A DNA stretch of 64,000 nucleotides from Cellulophaga sp. HaHaR_3_176 (GCF_019021925.1 NZ_CP058990.1:1790001-1854000), one strand, 5' to 3'; positions 35,924 to 45,638 are shown, counted from the stretch's first letter. The notes: generated from the sequence alone by a model not told the origin. Program-made: numbers and translations.

Positions 35924-37255
35924 TTAAAATTCATCATCATTCATATATTCACGCATCTTGCGTTCTTCCCATTTTTTGCCTAATAAAGGGTTATAGCCAA
36001 AGGCACTCATACCATGCGCTAAAACTCCAAAACCCCAACCTAATGCAGGAAAAATCACCCATAAAAAACTAGATGTTTTATAATTTATCAAAGCTAGTAT
36101 AGGTATTACAATGCAGTACGCCATTAAGTTACCGTAAAAGCCTTTAATTTTTTCCACACGTTCTTTTGCATTTTTATAACGCTTATCATCTAAGTAATTA
36201 GCTTGAGTTTCCATATTTGAAATCTGTTTGGTTAAAATAGGAAGCTCAACAACAAACTCTTTTTCTGTTTTAAAAATGTTTACTGTTTTATCTGACAATA
36301 TCTTATATCGTTCTTGAATGTTTTGCAAGCCCACACCACTACTCTTTTTTACCACTTGTTTTTCTTGCAAATTATTAGAAACAATAAGTCTACCTGATTC
36401 TTCTACCACTTTTAAATGCAATGGTCTATTTGAGTTTACTACGTTATGTTTTACCGCGTTTTCAAGCAATAACTGTAAAGAAAGAGGTATAATTTTAGCA
36501 TTGGGATTTATAGATTTATCTGGTACCGTAAACACAATACTATCTTCAAACCGCATTTTAAGTAACCGTATATATGTTTTTGCAAACTGCAATTCTTCAT
36601 CTACAGACACTAAATCTTTATTTTTCTGTTCTAATACATACCTATATACTTTAGATAAGGAAGTTGTAAATTTTTGAGCTTGTTTCGGGTCTTCTTCTAT
36701 TAGACTTGTTAATACATTAAGGCTATTGAATAAAAAATGCGGATCTAATTGATTTTTTAAAGCGTCAAATTTTGCTGAAGCCGTACCCGCTATAATTTTT
36801 TGTTCTTTTACTTTTTTATTCTGCGCTGCTTTGTAAAAATAAATAGCGTGAAAAAATATAGTTGCAATTAGCGTTATTAATAAACATACTCCATAAAACC
36901 CAGGTTGCTCACCAGATAAAAATTGCACCCAAGTGCTACCTTCTATTACTACCTTCGTAAAAAAACGAATAGCAAATATACCTGCCATACTCAAAAAAAT
37001 ACTTCCTATACCACCAATTAAAAGCCTTAACCTTCCGTATTTTTCCCAAAGTACTTTTTTATTTAAATAGTCAAAATAACTCGTATTTATTATAGTTAAA
37101 ATAACTGAATACAAAATATAGTTTCCTAAATCGCTAATAAATTCAGCATTAAAAACTACCGTTTCGTTACCTAAAAATCGAAGTCCTATATCTACAAAAG
37201 CGATCACTAGGCCTACTAAAATGCCTATTAAAATTATCTTTGTTATATATTTCAT
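35924..37255 (-). CDS. LytS-like histidine kinase fused to a C-terminal 2TM domain
   Basis: 443 residues. Four membrane helices occupy ~5-145. The His_kinase domain has the phospho-acceptor LDPHFLFNSLNVLTSL, and the ATPase part has LQLLLENAVKHNV with a degenerate G-box (SSGVGLQNIQERYKIL). From ~350 onward a complete 2TM module follows (RYKNAKERVEKIKGFYGNLM ... LGKKWEERKMREYMND). It heads the operon ending in the LytTR regulator. The fusion ties 2TM domains directly to this signalling pathway. A promoter is seen at 37312-37341. Confidence 0.9.
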   Translation of the reverse strand: MKYITKIILIGILVGLVIAFVDIGLRFLGNETVVFNAEFISDLGNYILYSVILTIINTSYFDYLNKKVLWEKYGRLRLLIGGIGSIFLSMAGIFAIRFFTKVVIEGSTWVQFLSGEQPGFYGVCLLITLIATIFFHAIYFYKAAQNKKVKEQKIIAGTASAKFDALKNQLDPHFLFNSLNVLTSLIEEDPKQAQKFTTSLSKVYRYVLEQKNKDLVSVDEELQFAKTYIRLLKMRFEDSIVFTVPDKSINPNAKIIPLSLQLLLENAVKHNVVNSNRPLHLKVVEESGRLIVSNNLQEKQVVKKSSGVGLQNIQERYKILSDKTVNIFKTEKEFVVELPILTKQISNMETQANYLDDKRYKNAKERVEKIKGFYGNLMAYCIVIPILALINYKTSSFLWVIFPALGWGFGVLAHGMSAFGYNPLLGKKWEERKMREYMNDDEF

Positions 37256-37311
37256 ATGTGCATTTGTAATTATACTTGCCTAAAATAATAAAAATCAAGG
37301 CTTAGCCATTC

Positions 37312-37341
37312 CAAACTTATTGCTTACCAAGCGCTCTACAA
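37312..37341 (-). promoter_or_regulatory. Bacteroidota-type promoter of the kinase-2TM-LytTR operon
   Basis: On the minus strand TTG (37341-37339), 19 bases, then TAAGTTTG (37319-37312) match both elements. The kinase ATG is 57 bases further on. Confidence 0.7.
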
Positions 37342-37646
37342 ATATTATTATTAAAAAAGAACTATTAAATTTAGAATAACTGAACTGTCCTATTTAATAG
37401 ATGAAATGTTATTTTTTACATACATATACCTTCTTCTCTTCATAACTAAATGAAAATCAAAACAATACAACTTAAAAAATAAGCATTTATTTTTATAAAC
37501 AATTTCCTACATTTTTAAGTATATTTATCGCAAAATGTAGTACTTTATTTATGAACTTTTTTTATTTTTGAAGAATTGAAGTTTTTTATCCCCCTAATAA
37601 ATTTTTCAAAAACAAACCTACATTACTCAGCATTAAAAGGATTTTT
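37342..37646. other. divergent intergenic region with a plus-strand -7 box
   Basis: This AT-rich spacer separates the LytS-like operon (minus) from the HisKA_2 kinase (plus). It contains TATTTTTG at 37563-37570, a match to TAnnTTTG that would start the plus-strand transcript ~70 bases before the ATG; no TTG lies at the right distance. The stretch 37342-37540 shows no coding potential or strong hairpin to me. Confidence 0.5.
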
Positions 37647-39224
37647 ATGGGGAAAAAATTGATTGTAATTTCAGTAATAATATTTGTAATTCTTACAATT
37701 ACAGTATGGTTTGTTGCCATAACAAGAGTTAACATTTATACTGAAAATTTAAATCATATAGAATCTTCTAAATCTGAGAATCGTTTATCTCGGGCTAATA
37801 CAGAACTATTAAACCTCTACGAAACAAGTAAGAAAAAAGTTTTATTCTTAAGTGATTTGGTTCAGTTAGATTATAATGAAAATTTATCTTTTGAAAAATC
37901 AAAAGACATACTACTGCTCTTTTTAAAAAATAATGATGGTTATTTTCAAGCTAGGGTAATAGATAGCTCAGGAATGGAGCTTATAAATATTGAAAATGTT
38001 CACAACAATATTACGGTTTTTAAACAGCAAAACTTAGAAAATAAATTTAATCGCTATTACTTTCAAGAAGCTATTAAATTAAAAAAAGGGAAAGTTTACA
38101 CTTCCGATTTAGATTTAAATATAGAAAACAATGAAATCGAAATTCCGTATCGTCCAACTATTCGGTTTTTTACTAGTTTTTATGATTCTGAACATAAAAC
38201 AATAGGTGTTGTCGGCTTAAATTTAGATGCTGAAGAGTGGCTAAACTTTGTGGGTAGTGATTATATATCTATTTTAAACTCTAAAAAAGAACTTTACTAT
38301 TCAAATGAAGAAGATATTAAACTTTATGACAAATCTGCAATAGATTTGACTACAAAAGATGTTTTTGGAAACCCTATTTATAAAAGTAAAAAAATTATTT
38401 TAGAAGGTCATAATGATTGGACAATTTATACCAGCCTTAATACTCCTTTAATAAAAAAGAAAATAGATTCATTTAAGAAAACTACTTATTTAATGACTTT
38501 GTTTTTAAATCTAGGGATTTTATTTTTCGCTTATACAATTCACAAATTTTATTTCAAAAACAAATATATCTCTTCATTAAACACATCAATAAATTTACGT
38601 TTAGAAGAAAGAAATACACTTTTAAAAGAAATACACCATAGGGTAAAAAACAACTTACAAGTAATCACCAGTTTACTTAACCTTCAAGCGCGCTATATAA
38701 AAGATGAAGAGGTAAAAAGTATGCTTAAATACAGCCAATATAGAATACAATCAATGGCTTTACTGCATGAAACTTTATATAAAAGTACCGATTTAAGTAA
38801 AATCAATTATTCTGACTATGTAAATCAATTAGTAAGTGGCTTAATCGTTTCAATGAAAGGGAGTAATAATAAAATTGACTTAGAATTAGATATTGACAAT
38901 ATTCATTTTAATATCGATACTTCTATACCACTTGGTTTAACTATAAACGAAATTGTAACAAACTCACTAAAATATGCCTTTATAAATGAAAAAGGTATTA
39001 TTAGTATAAAATTAAAAAAAAATACCAATAACTCTTATTTATTAGAAATTGGTGATAATGGAAAAGGATTCCCAAAAGATGTTACTTTTAGAAACACAGA
39101 AACACTTGGCTTAAAACTAGTACATAAACTAGTAGTACAGCTAAATGGGAACATTGAAAAAGACAATACCAAAACCGGCACAAATTACATCATAAATTTC
39201 GAAGAAATACAAGAACTATCGTAA
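37647..39224 (+). CDS. HisKA_2-type sensor histidine kinase
   Basis: 525 residues: N-terminal helix ([20 protein letters not shown]), an extracytoplasmic sensor of ~240 residues (Cache/PAS-like; contains [19 protein letters not shown]), a second helix ([17 protein letters not shown], ~275-292), then a HisKA_2 dimerisation domain with [20 protein letters not shown] (phospho-His) and an HATPase with [20 protein letters not shown] and [11 protein letters not shown]. The receiver gene follows one base after the stop, so the pair forms a two-component system. Confidence 0.92.
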   Translation: MGKKLIVISVIIFVILTITVWFVAITRVNIYTENLNHIESSKSENRLSRANTELLNLYETSKKKVLFLSDLVQLDYNENLSFEKSKDILLLFLKNNDGYFQARVIDSSGMELINIENVHNNITVFKQQNLENKFNRYYFQEAIKLKKGKVYTSDLDLNIENNEIEIPYRPTIRFFTSFYDSEHKTIGVVGLNLDAEEWLNFVGSDYISILNSKKELYYSNEEDIKLYDKSAIDLTTKDVFGNPIYKSKKIILEGHNDWTIYTSLNTPLIKKKIDSFKKTTYLMTLFLNLGILFFAYTIHKFYFKNKYISSLNTSINLRLEERNTLLKEIHHRVKNNLQVITSLLNLQARYIKDEEVKSMLKYSQYRIQSMALLHETLYKSTDLSKINYSDYVNQLVSGLIVSMKGSNNKIDLELDIDNIHFNIDTSIPLGLTINEIVTNSLKYAFINEKGIISIKLKKNTNNSYLLEIGDNGKGFPKDVTFRNTETLGLKLVHKLVVQLNGNIEKDNTKTGTNYIINFEEIQELS

Positions 39225-39225
39225 C

Positions 39226-39630
39226 ATGGCATATAACATATTAGTAGTTGAAGACAATTTTATTATTCAAATGTTTATTGAAGAAATTTTATTAAGCATT
39301 GGTAATACCGTGAGCACAGCCAATAACGCAAAAACTGCTCTAGAACATCTTTCTAACCACAAACCAGATCTTATTTTTATGGATATTGGTATTGGTAAAG
39401 GACTAGATGGTATTGAAGTAACCACTATTATTAATGAAAAATACAAAATACCTGTAGTTTACCTAACAGGTAATTCTGATTTATCAACACTTGAAAGAGC
39501 TCAAAACACCAATCCTATTCACGTTATTTTTAAACCTATAGATGAGAGTAAATTAATAAAAGAGTTTAGCCACATTATCGAAAAAGTAGCTGAATACAAC
39601 AGACATCAGTTATTAGCGAATAACAGCTAA
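39226..39630 (+). CDS. single-domain response regulator
   Basis: 134 residues, receiver domain only: acidic pocket ILVVEDNF, phospho-Asp in PDLIFMDIGIG, Thr in VVYLTGNSD and Lys in VIFKPIDE. There is no output domain, so it would act by protein contact or phosphotransfer. It starts one base after the HisKA_2 kinase. Its stop and the stop of the convergent Lrp gene are one base apart, without room for a terminator. Confidence 0.92.
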   Translation: MAYNILVVEDNFIIQMFIEEILLSIGNTVSTANNAKTALEHLSNHKPDLIFMDIGIGKGLDGIEVTTIINEKYKIPVVYLTGNSDLSTLERAQNTNPIHVIFKPIDESKLIKEFSHIIEKVAEYNRHQLLANNS

Positions 39631-39631
39631 A

Positions 39632-40093
39632 CTATAAGGGCACGGCATAAGTATGTTTTATAGTACCAATCACAAAAGTACTGTGTGCACTACCTATGTT
39701 TTCTACTGAGCCTAAGCTATTTATTACAAAGTCTTGATAATCTTTCATGTTTTTAACCATTACTTTTAGCATAAAATCATAATCGCCCGAAATATTATAA
39801 CATTCCGTTACTTCATTTAATGACAAAATATCTTCAACAAACTTATTACCAATTGCTTTGGTGTGTTGTTTTAATGTAATGTTACAGAAAACAATTAGTT
39901 CTCTGCCTAGCTTTTCAGCATCAAGTATTGCTGTATATTTTTTTACATATCCCTCTTTTTCTAATTTTCGAACACGCTCATACACGGGTGTTGATGATAA
40001 ATTTACTAACGCAGCAAGCTCTTTTGTCGTGTAATTAGAATTTAATTGTAGGTGTTTCAATAGTTCTAAATCTGTTACATCTAAATTATTCAT
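39632..40093 (-). CDS. Lrp/AsnC-family transcriptional regulator
   Basis: I prefer the ATG at 40093 (153 residues, MNNLDVTDLELLKHLQ), the usual Lrp beginning; an ATG at 40129 would add 12 residues. The N-terminal HTH is LNSNYTTKELAALVNLSSTP followed by VYERVRKLEKEGYVKKYTA, and the C-terminal RAM ligand domain includes CYNISGDYDFMLKVMVKN. It is divergent from metE, so it may control methionine synthesis in response to an amino acid. Confidence 0.9.
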   Translation of the reverse strand: MNNLDVTDLELLKHLQLNSNYTTKELAALVNLSSTPVYERVRKLEKEGYVKKYTAILDAEKLGRELIVFCNITLKQHTKAIGNKFVEDILSLNEVTECYNISGDYDFMLKVMVKNMKDYQDFVINSLGSVENIGSAHSTFVIGTIKHTYAVPL

Positions 40094-40217
40094 AGATAAA
40101 TTTTCTTTTAAAGTGTATTTCAATATCAAAGATCATTATTATTATCTTCAAAACATCAATTTAAAAGTTAAATAAACCTAATTAATTCATTTAATAAGAT
40201 AATAAAACCAATATATA

Positions 40218-40225
40218 TAATTTTG
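40218..40225 (+). promoter_or_regulatory. -7 box TAATTTTG before metE
   Basis: A match to TAnnTTTG, 36 bases before the metE ATG. No TTG occurs at the expected upstream distance, so activation (possibly by the divergent Lrp protein) may be needed. No SAM or B12 riboswitch structure is recognisable in the 168-base gap. Confidence 0.55.
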
Positions 40226-40261
40226 TAAAGAAAATATATCTAAAACAATACATCACAACAA

Positions 40262-42586
40262 ATGAAAACTACAAATTTAGGGTACCCAAGAATTGGAAAT
40301 CAAAGAGAGCTTAAAAAAGCTTTAGAAAACTATTGGGCAGGTAAAGAGCCTGTAGAAACATTGTTAGAAACAGCAAAATTAATTAGAAGACAAAACTGGC
40401 TATTGCAAAAAGAGCAAGGAATAGACCTTATACCTTCTAACGATTTTTCATTATACGATCAAGTTTTAGATATGTGCATGACTTTAAATGCAATACCAGA
40501 TCGTTATATTTCTATAAAACACAACAAAAATTTTTCTTCTGAAGATCTTTATTTTGCAATGGCTAGAGGTATTCAAAAAGATGGTGTTGATATTACTGCT
40601 ATGGAAATGACTAAGTGGTTTGATACTAATTATCATTATTTAGTACCAGAATTTTCTGAAGGTCAAAAATTCTCTTTTGTAAATTCAAAAATAATTGACG
40701 AATATAAAGAGGCTTTAGCGCTAGGTATAAAAACAAAACCTGTTTTAATAGGTCCTGTTTCATTCTTACTTTTAGGTAAAGAAAAAAACGGAAACTTTAA
40801 TAGAATCGATTTATTGAATGAATTGTTACCATCGTACTACGAAATATTAAAGCAATTGACCGCTTTAGACGCTGAACATGTTCAGTTTGATGAGCCTTAC
40901 CTTGCAACAGAGTTATCAAATAAAGAGCGAGAAGCTATTCGCTTTACATACACACAAATAGCAGATAAATTCCCAGAATTAAAAATAACTTTAGCAAACT
41001 ATTTTGATTGCTTTGGTGAGAATTTAAATACCGTTCTTGAGTTACCTGTACATACATTACATTTAGATTTAGTACGTTGTAATTTACAGTTAGATGATAT
41101 TTTAAATTCAAACAAATTAAAATCAAACACCCATTTATCATTAGGGGTAGTTGATGGTAGAAATATTTGGAAGAATGATTTTGAAAAATCTTTAGAATTA
41201 ATTCAAAAAGCAGTAAACAACATTGGTGAAGATCGCATTTTAATTGCTCCATCATGCTCTTTAATTCATTCGCCATGCGATTTAGAATTAGAAAAAAACG
41301 AAGCTAATTTAAGTGCTGAAGTAAAGCAATGGTTAGCATTTGCAAAACAAAAGTTAGAAGAGGTAAAAACATTACGTGATTTTGCTGCTAAGAAAAACTT
41401 AGCTACTACAATAGATAAAGTAAAAGCCAATGTTTTAGCAAATAAAAATCGAAAAACTTCAACAACTATACACAACCCAGAGGTAAAACAACGTGTTGAA
41501 GCATTAACAACAAAAGATGATCAACGAATAAACTCTTTTTCTGTTAGGCAAAAACTACAACAAACAGCATTAAACTTACCATTATACCCAACAACAACTA
41601 TCGGTTCTTTCCCTCAAACTAAAGAAGTTCGTAGCCAAAGAGCCAATTTTAAAAAAGGCAATATTTCTACTGAAGACTATAATACTTTTCTTGAAAAAGA
41701 GACAAGAGAAACTATTAAATTTCAAGAAAATGCAGGCTTAGATGTACTGGTACATGGCGAGTTTGAGCGTAATGACATGGTCGAGTATTTTGGAGAAAAA
41801 CTAAACGGATTTGCCTTTACTAGTTTTGGTTGGGTACAGAGTTATGGTAGTAGATGTGTAAAACCACCTATTATTTTTGGTGATGTATCTAGAGAAAATC
41901 CAATGACGGTAGAATGGTCATCATACGCACAATCGTTAACCAAAAAACCCGTAAAAGGTATGTTAACAGGCCCTGTAACTATTTTACAATGGTCATTTGT
42001 TCGTAATGATCAGCCACGCTCACAAACTTGTGCTCAAATAGCATTAGCTATACGTGATGAAGTGGTAGATTTAGAAAAAGCTGGTTTACAAATTATACAG
42101 ATTGATGAACCTGCGATACGAGAAGGTTTACCATTGCGAAAAGCAGATTGGGAAGTATACTTAAATTGGGCAATTAAATCGTTCCGTATATCGGCAAGTG
42201 GTGTACAAGATCAAACTCAAATACATACCCACATGTGTTATTCTGAATTTAATGATATTATTCAAAATATTGCTGATATGGATGCTGATGTAATTACTAT
42301 TGAGTGCTCAAGATCGCAAATGGAGCTTTTAGATGTTTTTCATGAGTTTAAATATCCTAACGAAATAGGACCTGGAGTTTATGACATTCACTCTCCAAGA
42401 GTACCTGAACGTTCAGAAATGGTAGCGTTGATTGAAAAGGCAAATAAACTAATTCCTGCAGAGCAACTTTGGATTAACCCCGATTGTGGCCTTAAAACCA
42501 GACATTGGGAAGAAACAAAAAAAGCCTTAATTGAAATGGTAGCAGCCGCTCAAGAATGTAGAAAAAAGGTAGCTGCAATAGCATAA
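40262..42586 (+). CDS. metE: cobalamin-independent methionine synthase
   Basis: 774 residues, the normal MetE length. It transfers a methyl group from 5-methyltetrahydropteroyl-triglutamate to homocysteine. The start TTNLGYPRIGNQRELKKALE is the family N-terminus. The catalytic C-terminal barrel has TTIGSFPQTKEVR, HGEFERNDMVEYFGE and the zinc ligands in HTHMCYSEF, ECSRS and PDCGLKTR. It is transcribed from a promoter facing the divergent Lrp-type regulator and ends in a strong terminator, so it stands alone. Confidence 0.97.
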   Translation: MKTTNLGYPRIGNQRELKKALENYWAGKEPVETLLETAKLIRRQNWLLQKEQGIDLIPSNDFSLYDQVLDMCMTLNAIPDRYISIKHNKNFSSEDLYFAMARGIQKDGVDITAMEMTKWFDTNYHYLVPEFSEGQKFSFVNSKIIDEYKEALALGIKTKPVLIGPVSFLLLGKEKNGNFNRIDLLNELLPSYYEILKQLTALDAEHVQFDEPYLATELSNKEREAIRFTYTQIADKFPELKITLANYFDCFGENLNTVLELPVHTLHLDLVRCNLQLDDILNSNKLKSNTHLSLGVVDGRNIWKNDFEKSLELIQKAVNNIGEDRILIAPSCSLIHSPCDLELEKNEANLSAEVKQWLAFAKQKLEEVKTLRDFAAKKNLATTIDKVKANVLANKNRKTSTTIHNPEVKQRVEALTTKDDQRINSFSVRQKLQQTALNLPLYPTTTIGSFPQTKEVRSQRANFKKGNISTEDYNTFLEKETRETIKFQENAGLDVLVHGEFERNDMVEYFGEKLNGFAFTSFGWVQSYGSRCVKPPIIFGDVSRENPMTVEWSSYAQSLTKKPVKGMLTGPVTILQWSFVRNDQPRSQTCAQIALAIRDEVVDLEKAGLQIIQIDEPAIREGLPLRKADWEVYLNWAIKSFRISASGVQDQTQIHTHMCYSEFNDIIQNIADMDADVITIECSRSQMELLDVFHEFKYPNEIGPGVYDIHSPRVPERSEMVALIEKANKLIPAEQLWINPDCGLKTRHWEETKKALIEMVAAAQECRKKVAAIA

Positions 42587-42610
42587 ACCTTATACTAAAC
42601 AATACCACAA

Positions 42611-42645
42611 AGCGCATCTCTAAAACAGAGATGCGCTTTTATTTT
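42611..42645 (+). terminator. rho-independent terminator after metE
   Basis: AGCGCATCTCT and AGAGATGCGCT form an 11-bp stem around AAAAC, followed by TTTATTTTTT. Confidence 0.92.
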
Positions 42646-42676
42646 TTCTACATTTAGTTTTTCATATAAATTCGAG

Positions 42677-42684
42677 TAATTTTG
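42677..42684 (+). promoter_or_regulatory. -7 box TAATTTTG almost abutting the start codon
   Basis: TAATTTTG matches TAnnTTTG and ends only 4 bases before the ATG at 42689. If it is the real -7 element, the mRNA of the dehydrogenase gene would begin at or within a few bases of the ATG, that is, be leaderless. Confidence 0.5.
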
Positions 42685-42688
42685 TGCT

Positions 42689-44242
42689 ATGGTTAGAACA
42701 TTTCAGCTCCGCGTATCTTTAAAAGAAGAAACTATAGAAGGCATTCTTAAAAAGAAAGCGGCAAAGCATGTAGGCGCTCATGAAAACGATATTGTAGTTA
42801 AGGTACTCCGAAAATCAATCGATGCTCGTAAACCGCGCATTTACTTTAACTATAAACTACAAGTTTTTATTAGAGAAAAACCATCTGAAACACCTGAGTA
42901 TTCTTTTGAATATAAAGATGTTTCGAAAGCCAAAGAAATTCATATTATCGGTTTTGGCCCCGCAGGTATGTGGGCAGCATTGCGTTGTTTAGAACTAGGT
43001 TTCAAACCTATTGTTTTAGAGCGTGGTAAAAATGTAAGAGACAGACGTAAAGATTTAAAAGCAATTAACCAAGATCATATTGTTGGCGAAGACTCAAACT
43101 ACTGCTTTGGAGAAGGCGGAGCTGGCACTTATTCCGATGGCAAATTATACACACGTAGTTTAAAACGTGGTGATGTTCGTCGGGTTTTTGAAAGCTTAGT
43201 ACACCATGGTGCTACTGATCAAATTTTGGTAGATGCTCACCCACATATCGGCACCAATAAATTGCCTAAAATTGTAGAAAACATGCGTGAAACCATCCTT
43301 AAATGTGGTGGTGAAATTCATTTTGATACTCGCGTGGTAGATTTTACTATTACGAACAATAAAATAAAAGCCATTCAATTACAAAATGGTAATGAAATGG
43401 CTGTAAATAAAGTTATACTAGCCACAGGTCATTCCGCTCGCGATATTTATTATTTATTACATAAAAAAGAAATAGCATTACAAGCAAAATCATTTGCAAT
43501 GGGTGTTCGCGTAGAGCACCCACAACATATTATAGATAGTATTCAATACCATTGCTCTGGTGATCGTCATGAGCTTTTACCTGCAGCATCATATAGTTTA
43601 GTAGAACAAGTAAAAAACAGAGGAGTTTATTCTTTCTGTATGTGTCCTGGTGGGTTTATTGTTCCTGCTGCTACTGCACCTGGCGAAGTTGTTGTAAACG
43701 GTATGTCGCCTTCTAAACGAAATAATTTATATGCAAACTCAGGTATTGTTGTTGAAATTAATGTTGATGAAGATTTAAGAAAATACGAGCAGCATGGCGA
43801 ACTAAGAGGTTTAGAATATCAGAAAGATTTAGAACGGTTGGCTTTTACCGCAGGTGGGAGAAACCAAACTGCACCTGCACAACGGTTGACAGATTTTGTG
43901 GAAGGTAAACTATCAAACGACCTTAACCCTACCTCTTACCAACCAGGTCTGAAATCGATGCCATTACACTCACTATTACCAAAATTGATAGGCAGTAGAT
44001 TGCGTGGTGGTTTTCAGGCTTTCGGAGAAAAAATGAAAGGGTATTATACTGCAGAAGCTAATATTGTTGGTGTAGAATCAAGAACGTCTTCTCCTGTAAA
44101 CATCCCAAGAAAAGATAACTTACAACACCCTGAAATTGAAGGTTTATACCCTTGTGGTGAAGGTGGTGGTTACGCTGGTGGTATTGTATCGGCTGCTATG
44201 GATGGTGAACGCTGTGCTGAAGCTGCAATTGCAAGTTTATAA
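42689..44242 (+). CDS. FAD-dependent dehydrogenase of the COG2509 type
   Basis: 517 residues. A small N-terminal domain (~1-90, VRTFQLRVSLKEETIEGILK) precedes a Rossmann FAD-binding fold with HIIGFGPAGMWAALRCLELG, LERGKNVRDRRKD and CFGEGGAGTYSDGKLYTR. Near the C-terminus are the second FAD contact YPCGEGGGYAGGIVSAAMDG and the segment ANIVGVESRTSSPV. Members are conserved, cytosolic and of unknown substrate. Its 3' end is followed after 10 bases by the SMR exporter gene. Confidence 0.88.
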   Translation: MVRTFQLRVSLKEETIEGILKKKAAKHVGAHENDIVVKVLRKSIDARKPRIYFNYKLQVFIREKPSETPEYSFEYKDVSKAKEIHIIGFGPAGMWAALRCLELGFKPIVLERGKNVRDRRKDLKAINQDHIVGEDSNYCFGEGGAGTYSDGKLYTRSLKRGDVRRVFESLVHHGATDQILVDAHPHIGTNKLPKIVENMRETILKCGGEIHFDTRVVDFTITNNKIKAIQLQNGNEMAVNKVILATGHSARDIYYLLHKKEIALQAKSFAMGVRVEHPQHIIDSIQYHCSGDRHELLPAASYSLVEQVKNRGVYSFCMCPGGFIVPAATAPGEVVVNGMSPSKRNNLYANSGIVVEINVDEDLRKYEQHGELRGLEYQKDLERLAFTAGGRNQTAPAQRLTDFVEGKLSNDLNPTSYQPGLKSMPLHSLLPKLIGSRLRGGFQAFGEKMKGYYTAEANIVGVESRTSSPVNIPRKDNLQHPEIEGLYPCGEGGGYAGGIVSAAMDGERCAEAAIASL

Positions 44243-44252
44243 ATGTATAGAA

Positions 44253-44579
44253 ATGAACTGGATTTTATTAATTATTGCAGGTCTGTTTGAAGTTGCGTTT
44301 GCTGCTTGTTTGGGTAAAGCTCAACAAGCAACCGGTAACGATACAGCTTACTGGTATATTGGGTTTTTAGCATGCTTAATGGCAAGTATGGCACTACTTA
44401 TGAAAGCAACTCAAGAGCTACCTATTGGCACAGCCTATGCTGTTTGGACAGGTATTGGTGCTGTAGGTACGGTACTTTTAGGTATTTTAGTATTTAAAGA
44501 ACCCGCTACCTTTTGGAGGTTATTTTTCATTACTACATTAATTGCTTCTATTATTGGGTTAAAAATAACTTCTCATTAA
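44253..44579 (+). CDS. SMR-family exporter, Gdx/SugE-like
   Basis: 108 residues from ATG 44253 (MNWILLIIAGLFEVAFAACL); a longer frame opens inside the dehydrogenase gene, but its extra 39 residues are shadow translation. Four helices, with the essential membrane Glu in GLFEVAFA and the diagnostic segment LPIGTAYAVWTGIGAVG. The sequence resembles the SugE/Gdx branch that exports guanidinium in dimer form rather than the EmrE branch. No guanidine riboswitch is recognisable upstream, and it is probably co-transcribed with the dehydrogenase gene. Confidence 0.9.
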   Translation: MNWILLIIAGLFEVAFAACLGKAQQATGNDTAYWYIGFLACLMASMALLMKATQELPIGTAYAVWTGIGAVGTVLLGILVFKEPATFWRLFFITTLIASIIGLKITSH

Positions 44580-44667
44580 GTAACTGATTGATTTATAACA
44601 ACTTCTCAATTCATATACTTTAAAAAAATAAAAATTCTCTTATATTAACTAAACTTATAAAGTAGAT

Positions 44668-44689
44668 ATATCCGTAATTGTACGGATAT
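44668..44689. repeat. palindrome and cassette-like spacer fragment
   Basis: ATATCCGTA and TACGGATAT (loop ATTG) form a 9-bp perfect inverted repeat, followed by CCGCATGTTACCAACAAG, a variant of the GTTRSCAAC-type ends seen in the spacers further right. It lies ~37 bases before the first accessory gene and marks the left edge of the accessory region. Confidence 0.5.
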
Positions 44690-44726
44690 CCGCATGTTAC
44701 CAACAAGCTGAACAAAAATCCTGCTA

Positions 44727-45473
44727 ATGAACAAACTTTCCTCTGAAAACCTAAATCTTCTGCCAAACCCGAATGAATTACAAAAAATTTGCAAATCCAT
44801 TTCTGCTTTGGAAGCTATTATCTGTCCTGAATGGGAATACAGATATTATTCTTACCAAAAAGATTGGAGTGAAACAGAAGAATTTTGTGAAATGAGAAAC
44901 GGACAAGGAGACCAAATGCTAATGGTTTTTAGCAAAAACGGAACTTGTATTAACGGATTTGCTCACGAAAGCGAAATGAATGGTTGGAAAAACATTCCAA
45001 TTGAAGAAAAAAAATCTTTTGTCGAGAAAATATTTAGCTCAAAAAAAGAAACCAAAACGGAATTGACTCAAATAATTCCAAAAGGAGTTGTGGACAATTT
45101 GCCAAAAGTATTTAATGACTTTATATACGGAGAACCTGTAAAAAGTATTGGAACAACTTTTTGTATTTGGCAAACTGAATCAGATAATAATTGGAAAATA
45201 GGAGAAATCAATTTACCTAAAGGCGATTACAAAGATGGTTCAAATGATTTACTTCAGTTATTAGATGGAAAACCGTTGACTTACAAAAATTGGGCGGAAG
45301 AATATTACGAGGAAAATTTTGAGGAACACGAACTCAAATTGGAACTTGTAGAAAAGATTTATAACGGAATTATAATAACAAAAGAATTGGTTCTAGAATT
45401 AAATCCAGAATTAGATGATTTTGAACAATTGCAATCGGATTTAAACGAAATCGGATATGAACATAAAATATAA
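44727..45473 (+). CDS. accessory protein of unknown function
   Basis: 248 residues, no signal peptide or membrane helix. It is acidic, rich in aromatic residues (ICPEWEYRYYSYQKDW) and ends in two acidic helices (WAEEYYEENFEEHELKLELV, NPELDDFEQLQSDLNEIGYE). I do not recognise the family; similar single-gene units occur in accessory regions of Bacteroidota. The stop lies 7 bases before a cassette-like spacer at 45480, and the spacer fragment at 44690 precedes it, so it is flanked on both sides like a cassette. Confidence 0.75.
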   Translation: MNKLSSENLNLLPNPNELQKICKSISALEAIICPEWEYRYYSYQKDWSETEEFCEMRNGQGDQMLMVFSKNGTCINGFAHESEMNGWKNIPIEEKKSFVEKIFSSKKETKTELTQIIPKGVVDNLPKVFNDFIYGEPVKSIGTTFCIWQTESDNNWKIGEINLPKGDYKDGSNDLLQLLDGKPLTYKNWAEEYYEENFEEHELKLELVEKIYNGIIITKELVLELNPELDDFEQLQSDLNEIGYEHKI

Positions 45474-45479
45474 AAGCCA

Positions 45480-45622
45480 GTTGGTAACACCGTGTATAAT
45501 TAATTGCTAGGTTCTTCCCTACTTGCGAATATTCCTGCGGAATATTCACGGGTTCGTAAAAGTTTACTAATTTAGTTGCTAACCACGCAACTAACCATAC
45601 ACAAAACCGTTGGTATTAATAT
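45480..45622. repeat. cassette-like spacer element A, partly palindromic
   Basis: It begins GTTGGTAACACCG and ends AAACCGTTGG, TATTAAT. GTGTATAATTAATTGC (45492-45507) pairs with GCAACTAACCATACAC (45587-45602) at 13 of 16 positions. An inner hairpin is GAATATTC-CTGCG-GAATATTC (45527-45547). The first ~70 bases align without gaps to spacer C at 49467 with about 75% identity by eye. The IS3 element begins at 45623, directly after this spacer. Confidence 0.7.
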
Positions 45623-45638
45623 TGACCCGTCCTGAAAT

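Noticed and set aside
40094..40261. Riboswitch before metE
   Set aside because: No SAM or cobalamin riboswitch pairing or conserved core could be found in the short AT-rich gap.
44136..44252. Upstream extension of the SMR exporter frame
   Set aside because: The added 39 residues overlap the FAD dehydrogenase C-terminus, and the family starts at MNWILLIIAG (44253).
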